Below, in pieces: positions 51,566 through 60,898 of a DNA stretch of 64,000 bases. Numbering within the stretch: the first letter of the stretch is position 1; each line of letters begins with the position of its first letter. The DNA lies in NCBI RefSeq assembly GCF_010974945.1, contig NZ_JAAIVB010000075.1, forward strand, positions 1-64,000, given 5' to 3'. The translations under genes were made by a program, and so were the position numbers. The notes under the pieces were generated by a model. That model made no database searches. It had not been told where the DNA came from and worked only from the letters and a program-made list of their open reading frames with translations. The stretch comes from Noviherbaspirillum galbum (GTDB lineage: Bacteria > Pseudomonadota > Gammaproteobacteria > Burkholderiales > Burkholderiaceae_D).

Positions 51566-52750
51566 CTAGCCCTTGCGCAGGAAGGCTTCCAGGCGTGACG
51601 CGCCTTCTTCCAGGCGTGCCACCGAACTGGCGAAGCACCAGCGCACGTAGCCTTCGCCCTCGGGACCGAAGGCGCTCCCCGGGGCCAGGCCCAGCCGCGC
51701 TTCCGTCACCAGCCGCTTGCACAGCGCCAGGGTGTCCTGCGCGCCGTCGACGCGGAAGAACAGATACATCGCCCCCTTGGAGCGCGGCGCGGTGACGCCG
51801 GGCAGGGAATTGAGCCGCTCGTGCAGGAAATCGCGCGCCGCGCGGTAACGAGCGATGGTGTGGCGGATCACCTCGTCGCCGCGTTCGACCGCAACGATGC
51901 CGGCGCGCTGCACGAAGCCGGGCGCGCATGAGGTGTTGTATTCGATCAGCTTGCCCAGGTCGGCCATCACGGCCTCCGGGGCGACCACCCAGCCGAGGCG
52001 CCAGCCGGTCATCAGCCAGGACTTCGAGAAACTGTTGGCAGAGACCAGCAGGTCGTCCGGCTCGGCGAGGTCGAGGAAGGACGGCGCGCAGTCCTCGCCT
52101 TCGTACACGAGGCGCTCGTACACGTCGTCCGACAGGATCCAGATGCCATGCCGGCGGCAATGCGCGAGAATGATTTCCTGCTGGGCACGGGTGATCACCC
52201 ATCCGGTCGGGTTGTTCGGCGAATTCAGCAGCACCGCCTTGGTGCCCGGGGTCAGCGCATCCAGCAGTTGCTGCACGTCGAGCTCCCAGGTCTCGCCGAA
52301 GCGCAGCGGTACCGTGACCACGTCCGCGCCCAGGATCTTCGGGATTTCCTGCAGGTTCGGCCACAAGGGCGTGACCGCCACCACCCGGTCGCCGGGGCTG
52401 ATGATGACCTGCGACAGCAGCATCAGCGCCGACACGCCGGAGGACGTGACCGCCACCCGGTTGACGCTCACCGGACGGTGCAGCCGCGACACATAGGCGG
52501 CGATCGCCTCGCGCAACGGCGCGATGCCGAAATTGTGCGTATAGAAGGTATCTCCCGCATCGAGCGCCTGCTTGGCAGCGTCGCGGATGAAGGACGGCGT
52601 TTCCTCGTCCGGCTCGCCGAACCAGAAGGGCAGCACGCCTTCCAGCCCCAGGCCGGCGTTGGCGACTTCGCGGATGCGCGAGGCGATGAGTTGCTGGACG
52701 ACGGGACGCGCCGCGGGAGCGGACGCCGGAAACGATATGTTCAAAGGCAT
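51566..52750 (-). CDS. class I/II pyridoxal-phosphate aminotransferase
   Basis: A 394-residue aminotransferase with fold type I. SGVSALMLLSQVII, the NSPNNPTGWV motif and SFSKSWLMTGWRLG, with the Lys that holds pyridoxal phosphate, are present; the C-terminal Arg for the carboxylate lies in YVRWCFASS. It resembles aspartate or aromatic aminotransferases; the substrate is not certain. The start at 52750 overlaps the small membrane ORF by ten bases. It is probably in one operon with the MFS carrier upstream. Confidence 0.92.
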   Translation of the reverse strand: MPLNISFPASAPAARPVVQQLIASRIREVANAGLGLEGVLPFWFGEPDEETPSFIRDAAKQALDAGDTFYTHNFGIAPLREAIAAYVSRLHRPVSVNRVAVTSSGVSALMLLSQVIISPGDRVVAVTPLWPNLQEIPKILGADVVTVPLRFGETWELDVQQLLDALTPGTKAVLLNSPNNPTGWVITRAQQEIILAHCRRHGIWILSDDVYERLVYEGEDCAPSFLDLAEPDDLLVSANSFSKSWLMTGWRLGWVVAPEAVMADLGKLIEYNTSCAPGFVQRAGIVAVERGDEVIRHTIARYRAARDFLHERLNSLPGVTAPRSKGAMYLFFRVDGAQDTLALCKRLVTEARLGLAPGSAFGPEGEGYVRWCFASSVARLEEGASRLEAFLRKG

Positions 52751-52872
52751 AGGATGATGCGGTTGGCGAGGTCGACGACGAAGGAAGGGCGCAGGTAAGC
52801 CAGGAAGGACAGGCCGAGCACCGCCGCCACGATGGCGGCCGCCAGCAGTCGCTTCAACAGAGCCATGGCCAT
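52741..52872 (-). CDS. small single-helix membrane peptide
   Basis: A possible 43-residue peptide: short basic N-terminus, one hydrophobic helix (about 9-26) and the tail RPSFVVDLANRIILCL. It overlaps the start of the aminotransferase gene by ten bases and lies 16 bases after the MFS stop, so it fits neatly as the middle gene of an operon. No strong ribosome site is seen. It is too short for family assignment. Confidence 0.5.
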   Translation of the reverse strand: MAMALLKRLLAAAIVAAVLGLSFLAYLRPSFVVDLANRIILCL

Positions 52873-52888
52873 GTGCGCCAGGAGGCGA

Positions 52889-54106
52889 TCAGGCGGCGGC
52901 AGGCTGCGCCCGCACGATCGCCTTTTCATTGATCGGCAGGTTGATCAGCGCGGCGAAGATGCCCAGCGCCAGCGTGATGCCCCATACCGTATCGTAGCTA
53001 CCCTGGCGGGTGAAGACGTAGCCGCCCAGCCAGACGCCGATGAAGCTGCCCACCTGGTGCGAGAAAAACACGAAGCCCGACAGCATCGAGAGATACTTCA
53101 CGCCGAAGATGCCGGCGATCACGCCATTGGTCAGGGGCACCGTCGACAGCCACAGCAGGCCCATCGCCGCCGAGAACAAGTAGACCGACCAGGGCGACAG
53201 CGGCGCCAGCAGGAACAGCGCGATCACCAGGGTGCGCGCGAGGTAGATGGAGGACAGCAAGTAGCGCTTGGGCAGGAAGCCGCCCAGCTTGCCGGCGTAG
53301 TACGAACCGAAGATGTTGAAGAGGCCGATCAGCGCCAGCGCCATGACCGCGACATTCGGCTCCATGATGCCTTTGTCCCTCAGGTAGGAGGGCATGTGCA
53401 CACCGATGAAGACAAGCTGGAAGCCGCACACGAAGTAGCCGGCGACCAGCAGCAGGAAGGGCCGGTAGGCGAAGGCCTCGCGCGTGGCCTCGAGGATGCT
53501 TTGCTGAGGTCCGCCTGCCTTTTCGGCGGGAAGCTCGCGCAGGTTGAATGCCATCGGCAGCATCACCAGCCCCACCAGCGCGGCCAGCACGTAGAGCGCC
53601 TGCTGCCAGCCGGCGGCGGAAATGAGTTGCTGCTCGACCGGCATCATCATGAACTGTCCCAGCGAGCTCGCCGCCGAGGAAATGCCGAAGGCCCAGGAAC
53701 GCCGGGACTCCGGCGCGGTGCGGCCGATGATGCCGCTGACGGCGCCGAAGGCCGTGCAGGCAAGCGCCGCGCCGATCAGGATGCCCGAACCGACCACGAA
53801 CAATCCGGCCTGGTTCACAAGCGCCATCCACAGCAGGCCGGCAACGTAGAACAGCGCGCCGACGATCACCACCCGCGCCGTGCCGTAGCGGTCCGCCGCC
53901 ATGCCGGCGAAGGGTCCGAAGACGCCCCACAGCAGGTTCTGCAGGGCCATGGCCAGCGAATAGGTTTCCCGCGTCCAGCCATGCGCCTGCGAGATGGGCT
54001 GCAGCCAGAAACCGAAGCCGTGGCGCACGCCCATGGCGAGCGTGAGCACCATGCCGCTGGCGATCAGGACGGTCTTGAGTTGAGGGGCGCGGGTCGCGGT
54101 CAGCAT
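52889..54106 (-). CDS. MFS carrier, OxlT/monocarboxylate-like
   Basis: A 405-residue membrane carrier with 12 helices. The start TVLIASGMVLTLAMGVRHGFGFW and the repeat ISSAASSLGQFMMMPVEQ fit the oxalate/formate and monocarboxylate carrier group. It is the first gene of a likely three-gene operon with a small membrane peptide and an aminotransferase, so a keto acid or amino acid is a reasonable guess for the substrate. The divergent DUF1304 gene starts 170 bases away. Confidence 0.9.
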   Translation of the reverse strand: MLTATRAPQLKTVLIASGMVLTLAMGVRHGFGFWLQPISQAHGWTRETYSLAMALQNLLWGVFGPFAGMAADRYGTARVVIVGALFYVAGLLWMALVNQAGLFVVGSGILIGAALACTAFGAVSGIIGRTAPESRRSWAFGISSAASSLGQFMMMPVEQQLISAAGWQQALYVLAALVGLVMLPMAFNLRELPAEKAGGPQQSILEATREAFAYRPFLLLVAGYFVCGFQLVFIGVHMPSYLRDKGIMEPNVAVMALALIGLFNIFGSYYAGKLGGFLPKRYLLSSIYLARTLVIALFLLAPLSPWSVYLFSAAMGLLWLSTVPLTNGVIAGIFGVKYLSMLSGFVFFSHQVGSFIGVWLGGYVFTRQGSYDTVWGITLALGIFAALINLPINEKAIVRAQPAAA

Positions 54107-54276
54107 GGCGGCTTCTCCAGTGGTGCCATTGGGGGAAGGTCGAGTGTAGCCGAAGTTAAAAAAGCATGTGGACCGCCTGATTAACCGGGCCAGTCACGCG
54201 GGCGCATCCGGCAAAGGCTTTCCAGGCGTCATGCGATGCGCTATCGTGGCGAAACGCATAACAAGGGAGAAACGCC

Positions 54277-54639
54277 ATGCAGCTCATCGCTACCATCCTG
54301 GCCGCGGCCGTCCTGCTGATCCACGTGTACATCGTGCTGCTGGAAACGGTGCTGTTCCGCAGCCGGGGCGCCCGGGTCTTCGGCCTGTCCGCCGAGCAGG
54401 TCGAGGTGCTCGCGCCGGCCATGTCCAACCAGGGGTGCTACAACGGTTTCCTCGCGGCGGCGCTGGCGGTGGGCTTCCTGCATCCGGTGCCGGCCACCGG
54501 TACGGCGTTCATGGTGTTCGGGCTCGCCTGCGTGGCGATCGCCGGCGTGTGGGGCGCGGTCACCGTCCAGAAGCGGATTCTTTTCGTGCAGACGGTGCCG
54601 GCACTGCTCGCGCTCGGCGCCATGGCGCTGGCACGATAA
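54277..54639 (+). CDS. DUF1304 membrane protein
   Basis: A 120-residue inner-membrane protein with four helices. HVYIVLLETVLFRSRGARVFG and MSNQGCYNGFLAAALA are the DUF1304 hallmarks. Function unknown. AAGGGAG precedes the start. It is convergent with the LysR gene. Confidence 0.92.
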   Translation: MQLIATILAAAVLLIHVYIVLLETVLFRSRGARVFGLSAEQVEVLAPAMSNQGCYNGFLAAALAVGFLHPVPATGTAFMVFGLACVAIAGVWGAVTVQKRILFVQTVPALLALGAMALAR

Positions 54640-54651
54640 CGCCGGGCCAAA

Positions 54652-55605
54652 TCACCCTCCCGCACGCCGCTTCCCCGGCGGCCGTGCGGCGCCGTCCGCG
54701 AAGGCGGCAATGATGCCGTTCATGGCGCCGATGGCGATTTCCGCCTCCGGCGACAAGGTGCGGCGCGCCAGGCGGACCGCGGCCAGCACCAGCGGCGGCG
54801 CCGGATCGGGCGCCGTCTCCAGCGGTTGCAGGCTGCCCGCCCGCACTTCCCTGCGCACCGCCGCCTCGCTTGCATACAGCACCACGTCGCTTTGCGCGGC
54901 AAGGGTCTTGAGCACGTCGAAGTTGTTGCATTCGACGAGGCGATGCAAGGCCTCGCCCTCGGGCAGGCTCAAGGCATGCCTCACCTTGCGCAGGAGCGCA
55001 GCCGGCAGCGGTACGAAGGCAAAGGCGTAGGGGCTGAAGTCGCCGATCGACAGGCGCGGCCTGCGCAGCAGCGGATGCCCCTTGCGGACGAACCATCCGG
55101 TCGGCAGCGGCGGCAGTCGGCGCACCGACAGCGCGTCGGAGGACGGCACCGAACCCAGGTCGGTCACGAAGAAGTCGATGGCTTCCTTCTGCAGCTTGTC
55201 ATGCAACACGTCCCAGCTGTTGACCTCTGGCCTGACGTGCAGGCCGGGATGTTCCTTGCGCAGCGCGATCAGCATGTCCGCCAGGAAGATGGCCGCGGAG
55301 TGCGGCCCGACGCCGAAGCTCACTTCTCCCAGCGCATGCTGGCGTATCAGGTCCACGTCGCGCTTCAGGCAGCGCGCCTCGAACAGCACCCGCCGGGCGC
55401 GTTCCAGCACCTGCCTGCCGGCCGCGGTCAGGGTCACGCGCCGGGCCGCCCGGTCGAGCAGCGCGATGTCGAGGTCCCGCTCCAGCGCCTGGATGCTGCG
55501 GCTCAGCGCCGGCTGGCTGAGATTGACCTTCTGCGCCGCGCGCGCGAAGGACATTTCCTCGGCGAGAACGACGAGATGCTGCAGCTGCCGCAGGCTTGCT
55601 TCCAT
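54652..55605 (-). CDS. LysR-type regulator
   Basis: A 317-residue regulator with a winged helix (about 5-64; QLQHLVVLAEEMSFARAAQ, LSQPALSRSIQALERDL) and an effector domain (about 92-300). AAGGAG precedes the ATG at 55605. It is divergent from the exported serine hydrolase gene, the classic layout in which the LysR protein controls its divergent neighbour; the 121-base gap would hold the operator. The ligand is unknown, perhaps a product of that hydrolase. Confidence 0.92.
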   Translation of the reverse strand: MEASLRQLQHLVVLAEEMSFARAAQKVNLSQPALSRSIQALERDLDIALLDRAARRVTLTAAGRQVLERARRVLFEARCLKRDVDLIRQHALGEVSFGVGPHSAAIFLADMLIALRKEHPGLHVRPEVNSWDVLHDKLQKEAIDFFVTDLGSVPSSDALSVRRLPPLPTGWFVRKGHPLLRRPRLSIGDFSPYAFAFVPLPAALLRKVRHALSLPEGEALHRLVECNNFDVLKTLAAQSDVVLYASEAAVRREVRAGSLQPLETAPDPAPPLVLAAVRLARRTLSPEAEIAIGAMNGIIAAFADGAARPPGKRRAGG

Positions 55606-55726
55606 GGATGCTCCTTGCCGGACGCGATGCATCGCTTGCATCGAATGGCAAAAAATAATGCATTTGAATAATGGGTCCGATTGTAGTCCAATGATCCGTT
55701 CAACAACGACATCTCGAGGAGACAAC
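55606..55726. promoter_or_regulatory. divergent promoter region with a possible LysR operator
   Basis: The gap between the LysR and hydrolase genes is AT-rich in its centre. A short dyad CATT-TGAAT-AATG lies at 55661-55673, the kind of interrupted palindrome bound by LysR proteins. TTGAAT at 55664-55669 could be a -35 box for the hydrolase gene, with a weak -10 (TCCAAT) 17 bases later. Confidence 0.3.
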
Positions 55727-57043
55727 ATGAACAAGACCGTGCTTGCCGTTGCCATGGCGGCGATTGCCGGCGGCGCCAACGCCCAGGCCGTCGCGCCGGC
55801 CTATCCCGATGCCGCCGCCAGCGACCCGGCCGTGCTGGGATGGATGCGCGGCTCCCCGCCCGCGCCGGAAAAGATGATCCGTTACGAAGACGGCTCCTTC
55901 CTTCGCTTCCCGCAGATACGCTGGACGTTTTCGCATGTGCGCGAACTGCGCCCGACCGCCGCCGTCTGGCATGGCAGCGGCCCGGTTGCGCCGCTTCCGG
56001 TCGCGCTGACCAAGCTCGACGACTTGCGCTTCGATGACGACAAGGGCCAGTCCACGACCTGGGCCGACATGCTTCAGCGCACCTACACCGACGGCATCAT
56101 CGTGCTGCATAAGGGCAGCGTGGTCTATGAAAAGTATTTCGGCGTCAGCACGCCGGTGCTGCCGCATTCCGCCTTTTCCATCACCAAGTCCTTCATCGGC
56201 CTGCTTGCCGCCATGCTCGCGCATGAAGGCAAGCTCGATCCGAACGCGCCGATCACCGCCTATGTTCCGGAAGTGAAGGATTCCGCCTATGGCGACGCGA
56301 CGGTGCGCCAGCTCATGGACATGACGATCGGCGTGCGTTACTCCGAAAACTACGCCGACAAACAGTCCGAGGTCTGGGATTACGCCCGCGCCGGCGGCAT
56401 GGTGCCGGCGCCGCCGGGCTACGCCGGACCGAAGAACTTCTACGAATTCCTCCGCGGGTTGAAGAAGGAAGGCCAGCATGGCGACGCCTTCGCCTACAAG
56501 ACCGCGAACGCGGAAATGTTGTCCTGGGTGGTGCGGCGTGCCGCCGGCAAGCCGGTGGCCGAACTGATGTCCGAACGCATCTGGAGCAAGCTCGGCGCGG
56601 AAAACGACGGTTACTTCCAGGTCGACTCGGCGGGCATGGAGTCAGGCGGCGGCGGACTCAGCCTGCCGCTGCGCGACATGGCGCGCTTCGGCGAGATGAT
56701 CCGCCTCGGCGGCAAGTTCAACGGCCAGCAGATCGTGCCGCAGGCCGTGGTGGATGACATCCGCAAGGGCGGCGATCCGGCCAGGTTCGCCAAGGCCGGC
56801 TATCCGGACGTGCCAGGGTATGGCAAGGGGTACTCCTACCGCAACATGTGGTGGGTGTCACACAACGGGAATGGCGTGTTCGATGCGCGCGGCATCCATG
56901 GGCAGCGGATCTACATCGATCCCAAGGCGGAGATGGTGGTGGTGAAGTTTTCGTCGCATCCGGTGGCGTCGAATCTTGGGAACATTCCGCTGACGGATCG
57001 TGGGTTTGCGGCGCTGGCGGGGGTGTTGGGCAAGGGGGAGTGA
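55727..57043 (+). CDS. exported serine hydrolase, 6-aminohexanoate-dimer-hydrolase-like
   Basis: A 438-residue protein of the serine beta-lactamase superfamily with a signal peptide (about 1-20, ending ANAQA), so it acts in the periplasm. The nucleophile motif SITK (Ser151, Lys154) is present, and the second motif is in GVRYSENYADKQSEVWDY. This YSENYAD pattern is that of NylB, which splits the linear dimer of 6-aminohexanoate, rather than of true beta-lactamases. The natural substrate may be another amide or ester. GAGGAGA precedes the start. A divergent LysR gene and a Liv-type uptake operon flank it. Confidence 0.88.
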   Translation: MNKTVLAVAMAAIAGGANAQAVAPAYPDAAASDPAVLGWMRGSPPAPEKMIRYEDGSFLRFPQIRWTFSHVRELRPTAAVWHGSGPVAPLPVALTKLDDLRFDDDKGQSTTWADMLQRTYTDGIIVLHKGSVVYEKYFGVSTPVLPHSAFSITKSFIGLLAAMLAHEGKLDPNAPITAYVPEVKDSAYGDATVRQLMDMTIGVRYSENYADKQSEVWDYARAGGMVPAPPGYAGPKNFYEFLRGLKKEGQHGDAFAYKTANAEMLSWVVRRAAGKPVAELMSERIWSKLGAENDGYFQVDSAGMESGGGGLSLPLRDMARFGEMIRLGGKFNGQQIVPQAVVDDIRKGGDPARFAKAGYPDVPGYGKGYSYRNMWWVSHNGNGVFDARGIHGQRIYIDPKAEMVVVKFSSHPVASNLGNIPLTDRGFAALAGVLGKGE

Positions 57044-57102
57044 GACAGGGTGTGGAGTGGTAAGGTCTTCCACGCCAACCGCTGTCGTTCGCGTCTATCG
57101 CT

Positions 57103-57182
57103 GTCATCCCCGCGCAGGCGGGGATCCCATTTCAGTCGTTCGGAGAAGCGCACAATGTGGTTCCCGCCTTCGCGGGAACGAC
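57103..57182. repeat. extragenic palindromic repeat, copy B
   Basis: Two GC-rich hairpins about 35 bases apart: ATCCCCGCGCAGGCGGGGAT near 57106-57125 and GTTCCCGCCTTCGCGGGAAC near 57160-57179. The ends are GTCAT and ACGAC. This is the common tail-to-tail palindrome pair of many proteobacteria and lies between two convergent genes; copy A is at 26615. Confidence 0.8.
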
Positions 57183-57191
57183 GAAGGTTGA

Positions 57192-58025
57192 TTACGCCAA
57201 AAACCCCGCCACCAACCCGATCTGCTCCGGCACATTCAAACAAGGCGCATGTCCGCACCCCGGAATGACTTCGAGCCTTGCCTTCGGCCCGCGCCGGGTC
57301 ATCTCCTCCGCGGTGTCCTGCAGCAGCAGGTCCGAATCCACTCCCCGCAGGACCAGCACCGGCATGTCGAGAGTGTCGTACTCGGTCCAGCGCGCGTAAT
57401 CATCCGGATGCGCGATGAACTGCCGCACCATGTTGGGATCGTAATGCGGCGTCACCTTGCCGTCGGGCAGGCGGCGCACCGAGGTTTCGGCCATGCGGCG
57501 CCATTGCGCGTCGCTTTGCCAGCCGTAGGGCTTGTAGACGGTGCGGAAATACTGCTCCAGCTGGGTCACCGTGTCGAACTGCGGCGGGCTGCCGGCGTAG
57601 GAGCGGATGCGGGTCACCGCGGCGTCCGCGATCTTCGGCCCGATGTCGTTCAGCACGAGATGGCTGACCCGGCCCTTCAAGGTGGTCGCTGCCGCCACCA
57701 TGCCGATGGCGCCGCCCATGGACGTGCCGACCCAGCGGAACCGGGTGAATCCGAGCTGGTCGACGAAGGCGCGCGCCAGGTCGGCGTAGAAGGCGAGGCA
57801 GTATTCCTTGTCCGGGTCCGGGCTCCATTGCGACAGGCCGCGGCCGATGGTGTCGGGGCAGACGATGTGGTAGCTGCCGGCGAGCGCCGCGGCGAGGTCG
57901 TCGAAATCCCGGCTGGTGCGGGCGAGGCCGTGCCACATCACGAGCGCCGGCTTGCTTTCGTCGCCCCACTTCATGTAATGGATCTCGCGGCCCAGGCACG
58001 TCATGTAATGCGACGTCGGTTGCAT
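57192..58025 (-). CDS. alpha/beta hydrolase in the Liv-type operon
   Basis: A 277-residue soluble hydrolase: LVMWHGLARTSRDFDDLA (oxyanion segment), WVGTSMGGAIGMVAA (nucleophile Ser), Asp in LVLRGVDSDLL and His in PGCGHAPCL. It starts only three bases after the stop of the upstream permease gene, so it is the last gene of the uptake operon. This suggests that the imported compound is an ester or amide, or gives one. The substrate is not known. Confidence 0.9.
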   Translation of the reverse strand: MQPTSHYMTCLGREIHYMKWGDESKPALVMWHGLARTSRDFDDLAAALAGSYHIVCPDTIGRGLSQWSPDPDKEYCLAFYADLARAFVDQLGFTRFRWVGTSMGGAIGMVAAATTLKGRVSHLVLNDIGPKIADAAVTRIRSYAGSPPQFDTVTQLEQYFRTVYKPYGWQSDAQWRRMAETSVRRLPDGKVTPHYDPNMVRQFIAHPDDYARWTEYDTLDMPVLVLRGVDSDLLLQDTAEEMTRRGPKARLEVIPGCGHAPCLNVPEQIGLVAGFLA

Positions 58026-58028
58026 GGC

Positions 58029-59087
58029 TTATCTCCAGGAACGCAGCTTGCCGACGATGCCCGTCGGGAAGAAGTACACCGAAAGGATGAACAGGATGCC
58101 CAGCCACAGCAGCCAGCGGTCGGGCGACAGCAGCGCGGACATCACCGGTATGCTGGCGGTCGCGTTTGCGCCGAGGGCCATCAGGTCCTGCAGGTAGCTC
58201 TGCGCCAGCAGGAAGATCGTTGCCCCGCACAGCGCGCCGTACATGGTGCCCATGCCGCCGATCACCACGATCAGCAGGATGTCGATCATGATCTCGAACG
58301 ACAGCGAGGTGTCCGGGCCGTTGTAGCGCAGCCAGAGCGCGAGCAGGCATCCGGCCAGCGTCGCGAACACCGCCGCCAGCACATTGGACCAGGTGCGGTA
58401 CACCACGGTGCGGTAGCCGATCGCCTCGGCGCGGAAATCGTTCTCGCGAATGGCTTGCAGGACGCGGCCGAAGGGTGAATTCACGATGCGCAGCATCGCC
58501 AGGAACAGCAGCGCCGCGCCGATGAACACCACGTAGTAGGTGATGAACTTGCCATCGATGGACGCGCCCAGGAACGGTTCTTCCAGCAGTTCGAACGCCG
58601 GCGAAAGCACCTCGGGCAGCTTGAAGTTCAGGCCGTCCTCGCCGCCGGTGAAGTCCGACATCTGCGACGCCAGGGTTTGGAAGGCCGAGGCCACCGCCAG
58701 CGTGATCATGGCGTAGAAGATCGCCCGCACCCGCAGCGAGAACAGGCCGATGATGAGGGACAGGACGAGCGACAGCGCCACCGCGCACAGGACGCCGACC
58801 GCGATGCTGCCCCAGCCCGGGCCGAGGCGCGTGCAGGCGATCGCTACGCCATAGGCGCCGATGCCGAAGAACATGGTGTGCGCGAACGAGACGATGCCGG
58901 TATAGCCCAGCAGCAGATCGTAGCTGGCCACCAGCACGATGAAGACCAGGATCTTCGCCGCCACGCCGAGCGGCTTGGCGCCGGGGAACAGGAAGGGCGC
59001 GAATGCAAGGCCCAGCACGATGACGAGCAGGATGGCCGTCAGCGGCTTGCTGCGCGGCAGGTCGTGGGAAAGAAGTCGGGAGATCAT
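58029..59087 (-). CDS. livM: branched-chain-type ABC permease LivM
   Basis: A 352-residue inner-membrane permease with about ten helices. LGYTGIVSFAHTMFFGIGAYG and FGRVLQAIRENDFRAEAIGY are the LivM signatures; the second is the EAA-like loop that meets the ATPase. With LivH it forms the channel. Seven bases separate it from livH, and three from the hydrolase gene. The imported compound may not be an amino acid, since this family also carries amides and urea. Confidence 0.94.
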   Translation of the reverse strand: MISRLLSHDLPRSKPLTAILLVIVLGLAFAPFLFPGAKPLGVAAKILVFIVLVASYDLLLGYTGIVSFAHTMFFGIGAYGVAIACTRLGPGWGSIAVGVLCAVALSLVLSLIIGLFSLRVRAIFYAMITLAVASAFQTLASQMSDFTGGEDGLNFKLPEVLSPAFELLEEPFLGASIDGKFITYYVVFIGAALLFLAMLRIVNSPFGRVLQAIRENDFRAEAIGYRTVVYRTWSNVLAAVFATLAGCLLALWLRYNGPDTSLSFEIMIDILLIVVIGGMGTMYGALCGATIFLLAQSYLQDLMALGANATASIPVMSALLSPDRWLLWLGILFILSVYFFPTGIVGKLRSWR

Positions 59088-59094
59088 CGCCTGT

Positions 59095-60135
59095 TCACCT
59101 GTTCGTGACTTGGTAGAGGCCTTGCGGACGCCACAGCAGGATGGCGACCATCAGCAGGATGTTGGAAAACAGGGCCAACTTGGGCGTCAGGAAGCCGATG
59201 TAGTTGGCCACCAGCCCGACCAGCAGCGCGCCGAGGAAGCAGCCGCCGGTGGAGCCGAGGCCGCCGATGATGATGACGATGAAGATCAGTACGTTGACGC
59301 GCGCGCCCATCTGCGGCGACACACCCTGCTGGTAGAAGCCCCACATCACGCCGCCCAGGCCGGCCAGCGCCGAGCCGGTCATGAACACGCCGATGAACAG
59401 GCGCTTGATGCGGTAGCCCAGGCTTTCCACCATCTCGCGGTCCTGCACGCCGGCGCGGATCAGCAGGCCGAGCTTGGTGCGGTTGAGCACGAGCAGCATG
59501 GCGATGAACAGCACCAGGCCCACGGCCACCGCCAGCACGCGATACTTTTCCACCGCCGCGTCGCCGAACAGGAAGGAGCCGCGCAGGGTGGGCGGCATGT
59601 CGAGCGGAATCATCTGCGAGCCCCAGATCATCTTGATCAGCTCCTCGCCCACCACCATGCCGCCCATGGTGATCAGGATCTGCTTCAGGTGCTGGCCATA
59701 GACCAGCTTCACCAGCACGCGCTCGAAGACCCAGCCGACGATGCCGGCAACGACCAGCGCCGCGGCAACCGCCAGCCCGAGCGCGCCGAGGTTGCGCGCC
59801 AGGCTGTCGGCGGTGGCCCAGTCCGGCATCAGGCCGATGACCGACAAGGCAACGAAGGCCCCGAGGGCGATGAAGACGCCGTGACCGAAGTTCAGCACGT
59901 CCATCAGGCCGAAGATCAGCGTGAGGCCGGAAGCGATGATGAAGATGATCATGCCCATCGCCAGTCCGGCGGCGGTGAGCGTGATCCAGGTGGGGACCGA
60001 GCCGATCAGGGGCAAGGCCAGCGCGGCCAGGACCGGCACCAGCGCCAGGGGAATCCAGTCGATCTGCGACAGCATCGACGCCTTCTTGGCCGGCGCCGCC
60101 GTTGCGGCGGACTGTGCCGCCAGGGTGTTTTCCAT
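59095..60135 (-). CDS. livH: branched-chain-type ABC permease LivH
   Basis: A 346-residue permease. The N-terminal 30 residues are Ala-rich and polar (MENTLAAQSAATAAPAKKAS), an extension beyond the usual LivH start. Then follow about nine helices, with SGLTLIFGLMDVLNFGHG and GLLIRAGVQDREMVESLGY as the family signatures. GGAGGAG sets the start at 60135. Thirteen bases separate it from livF. Confidence 0.94.
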   Translation of the reverse strand: MENTLAAQSAATAAPAKKASMLSQIDWIPLALVPVLAALALPLIGSVPTWITLTAAGLAMGMIIFIIASGLTLIFGLMDVLNFGHGVFIALGAFVALSVIGLMPDWATADSLARNLGALGLAVAAALVVAGIVGWVFERVLVKLVYGQHLKQILITMGGMVVGEELIKMIWGSQMIPLDMPPTLRGSFLFGDAAVEKYRVLAVAVGLVLFIAMLLVLNRTKLGLLIRAGVQDREMVESLGYRIKRLFIGVFMTGSALAGLGGVMWGFYQQGVSPQMGARVNVLIFIVIIIGGLGSTGGCFLGALLVGLVANYIGFLTPKLALFSNILLMVAILLWRPQGLYQVTNR

Positions 60136-60148
60136 GATCTCTCCTCCG

Positions 60149-60898
60149 TTACTGGTGGGCGCCCAGCGACAGGCCCAGCAGGCGGGTCTGCAGTTCTTCG
60201 TTTTCCGCAAGCTCGGCCATCAGGCCGCGGTGCACGATCCTGCCGTCATCCATGACGGCCACGGTGTCGCCGAGCTGCCTGGCGAAGTTGAAGTTCTGCT
60301 CCACCAGCAAGATGGTCGTGTCCGTCTGCTTGAGTTCGCGGAAGGCGGCGATCATGTTGGCGATGATGGACGGCGCGAGGCCCTTGCTCGGCTCGTCGAT
60401 CAACAGCAGCTTGCGCGGCTCGACGATGGCGCGGGATACCGCGAGCATCTGCTTCTGTCCGCCCGAGAGCTTGCCGGCGGGATGCAGCCAGAATTTCTGG
60501 ATCGCGGGGAAGAGGGAAAAGATCCATTCCAGCCGCTTGGTATCGATGTCGTCGATGCTGCGCGCCGAACGCGCGGCCAGCAGCATGTTTTCCTTCACCG
60601 ACAGGTCGGCGAAGATGCCCATGTTTTCCGGCACGTAGGCAATGCCGCGCATGGAGATGTCGGGCGTCGCGGTGCGGGTGATGTCGCCGCCATCGAAGCT
60701 GATCGTTCCCTGCGACGCCTGCCACAGGCCCATGATGGTGCGCAGGGTCGTGGTCTTGCCGGCGCCGTTGCGGCCGAGCAGCATGGTGAGCTGGCCGCGC
60801 GGCACTTCCAGGTCCACCCCGTGCAGGATGTGGTAGGCGCCGATGTGGGTGTGGACCCCTTCCAGCTTGAGCAAGGGTGCGGACAAGGACGTCGTCAT
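60149..60898 (-). CDS. livF: ABC ATPase LivF
   Basis: A 249-residue ATPase: Walker A GRNGAGKTTTL, signature LSGGQKQML, Walker B LLLIDEPSKGL and the switch His in ILLVEQNF-type context. It pairs with LivG to power the uptake system. Its start overlaps the livG stop by four bases. Confidence 0.95.
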   Translation of the reverse strand: MTTSLSAPLLKLEGVHTHIGAYHILHGVDLEVPRGQLTMLLGRNGAGKTTTLRTIMGLWQASQGTISFDGGDITRTATPDISMRGIAYVPENMGIFADLSVKENMLLAARSARSIDDIDTKRLEWIFSLFPAIQKFWLHPAGKLSGGQKQMLAVSRAIVEPRKLLLIDEPSKGLAPSIIANMIAAFRELKQTDTTILLVEQNFNFARQLGDTVAVMDDGRIVHRGLMAELAENEELQTRLLGLSLGAHQ

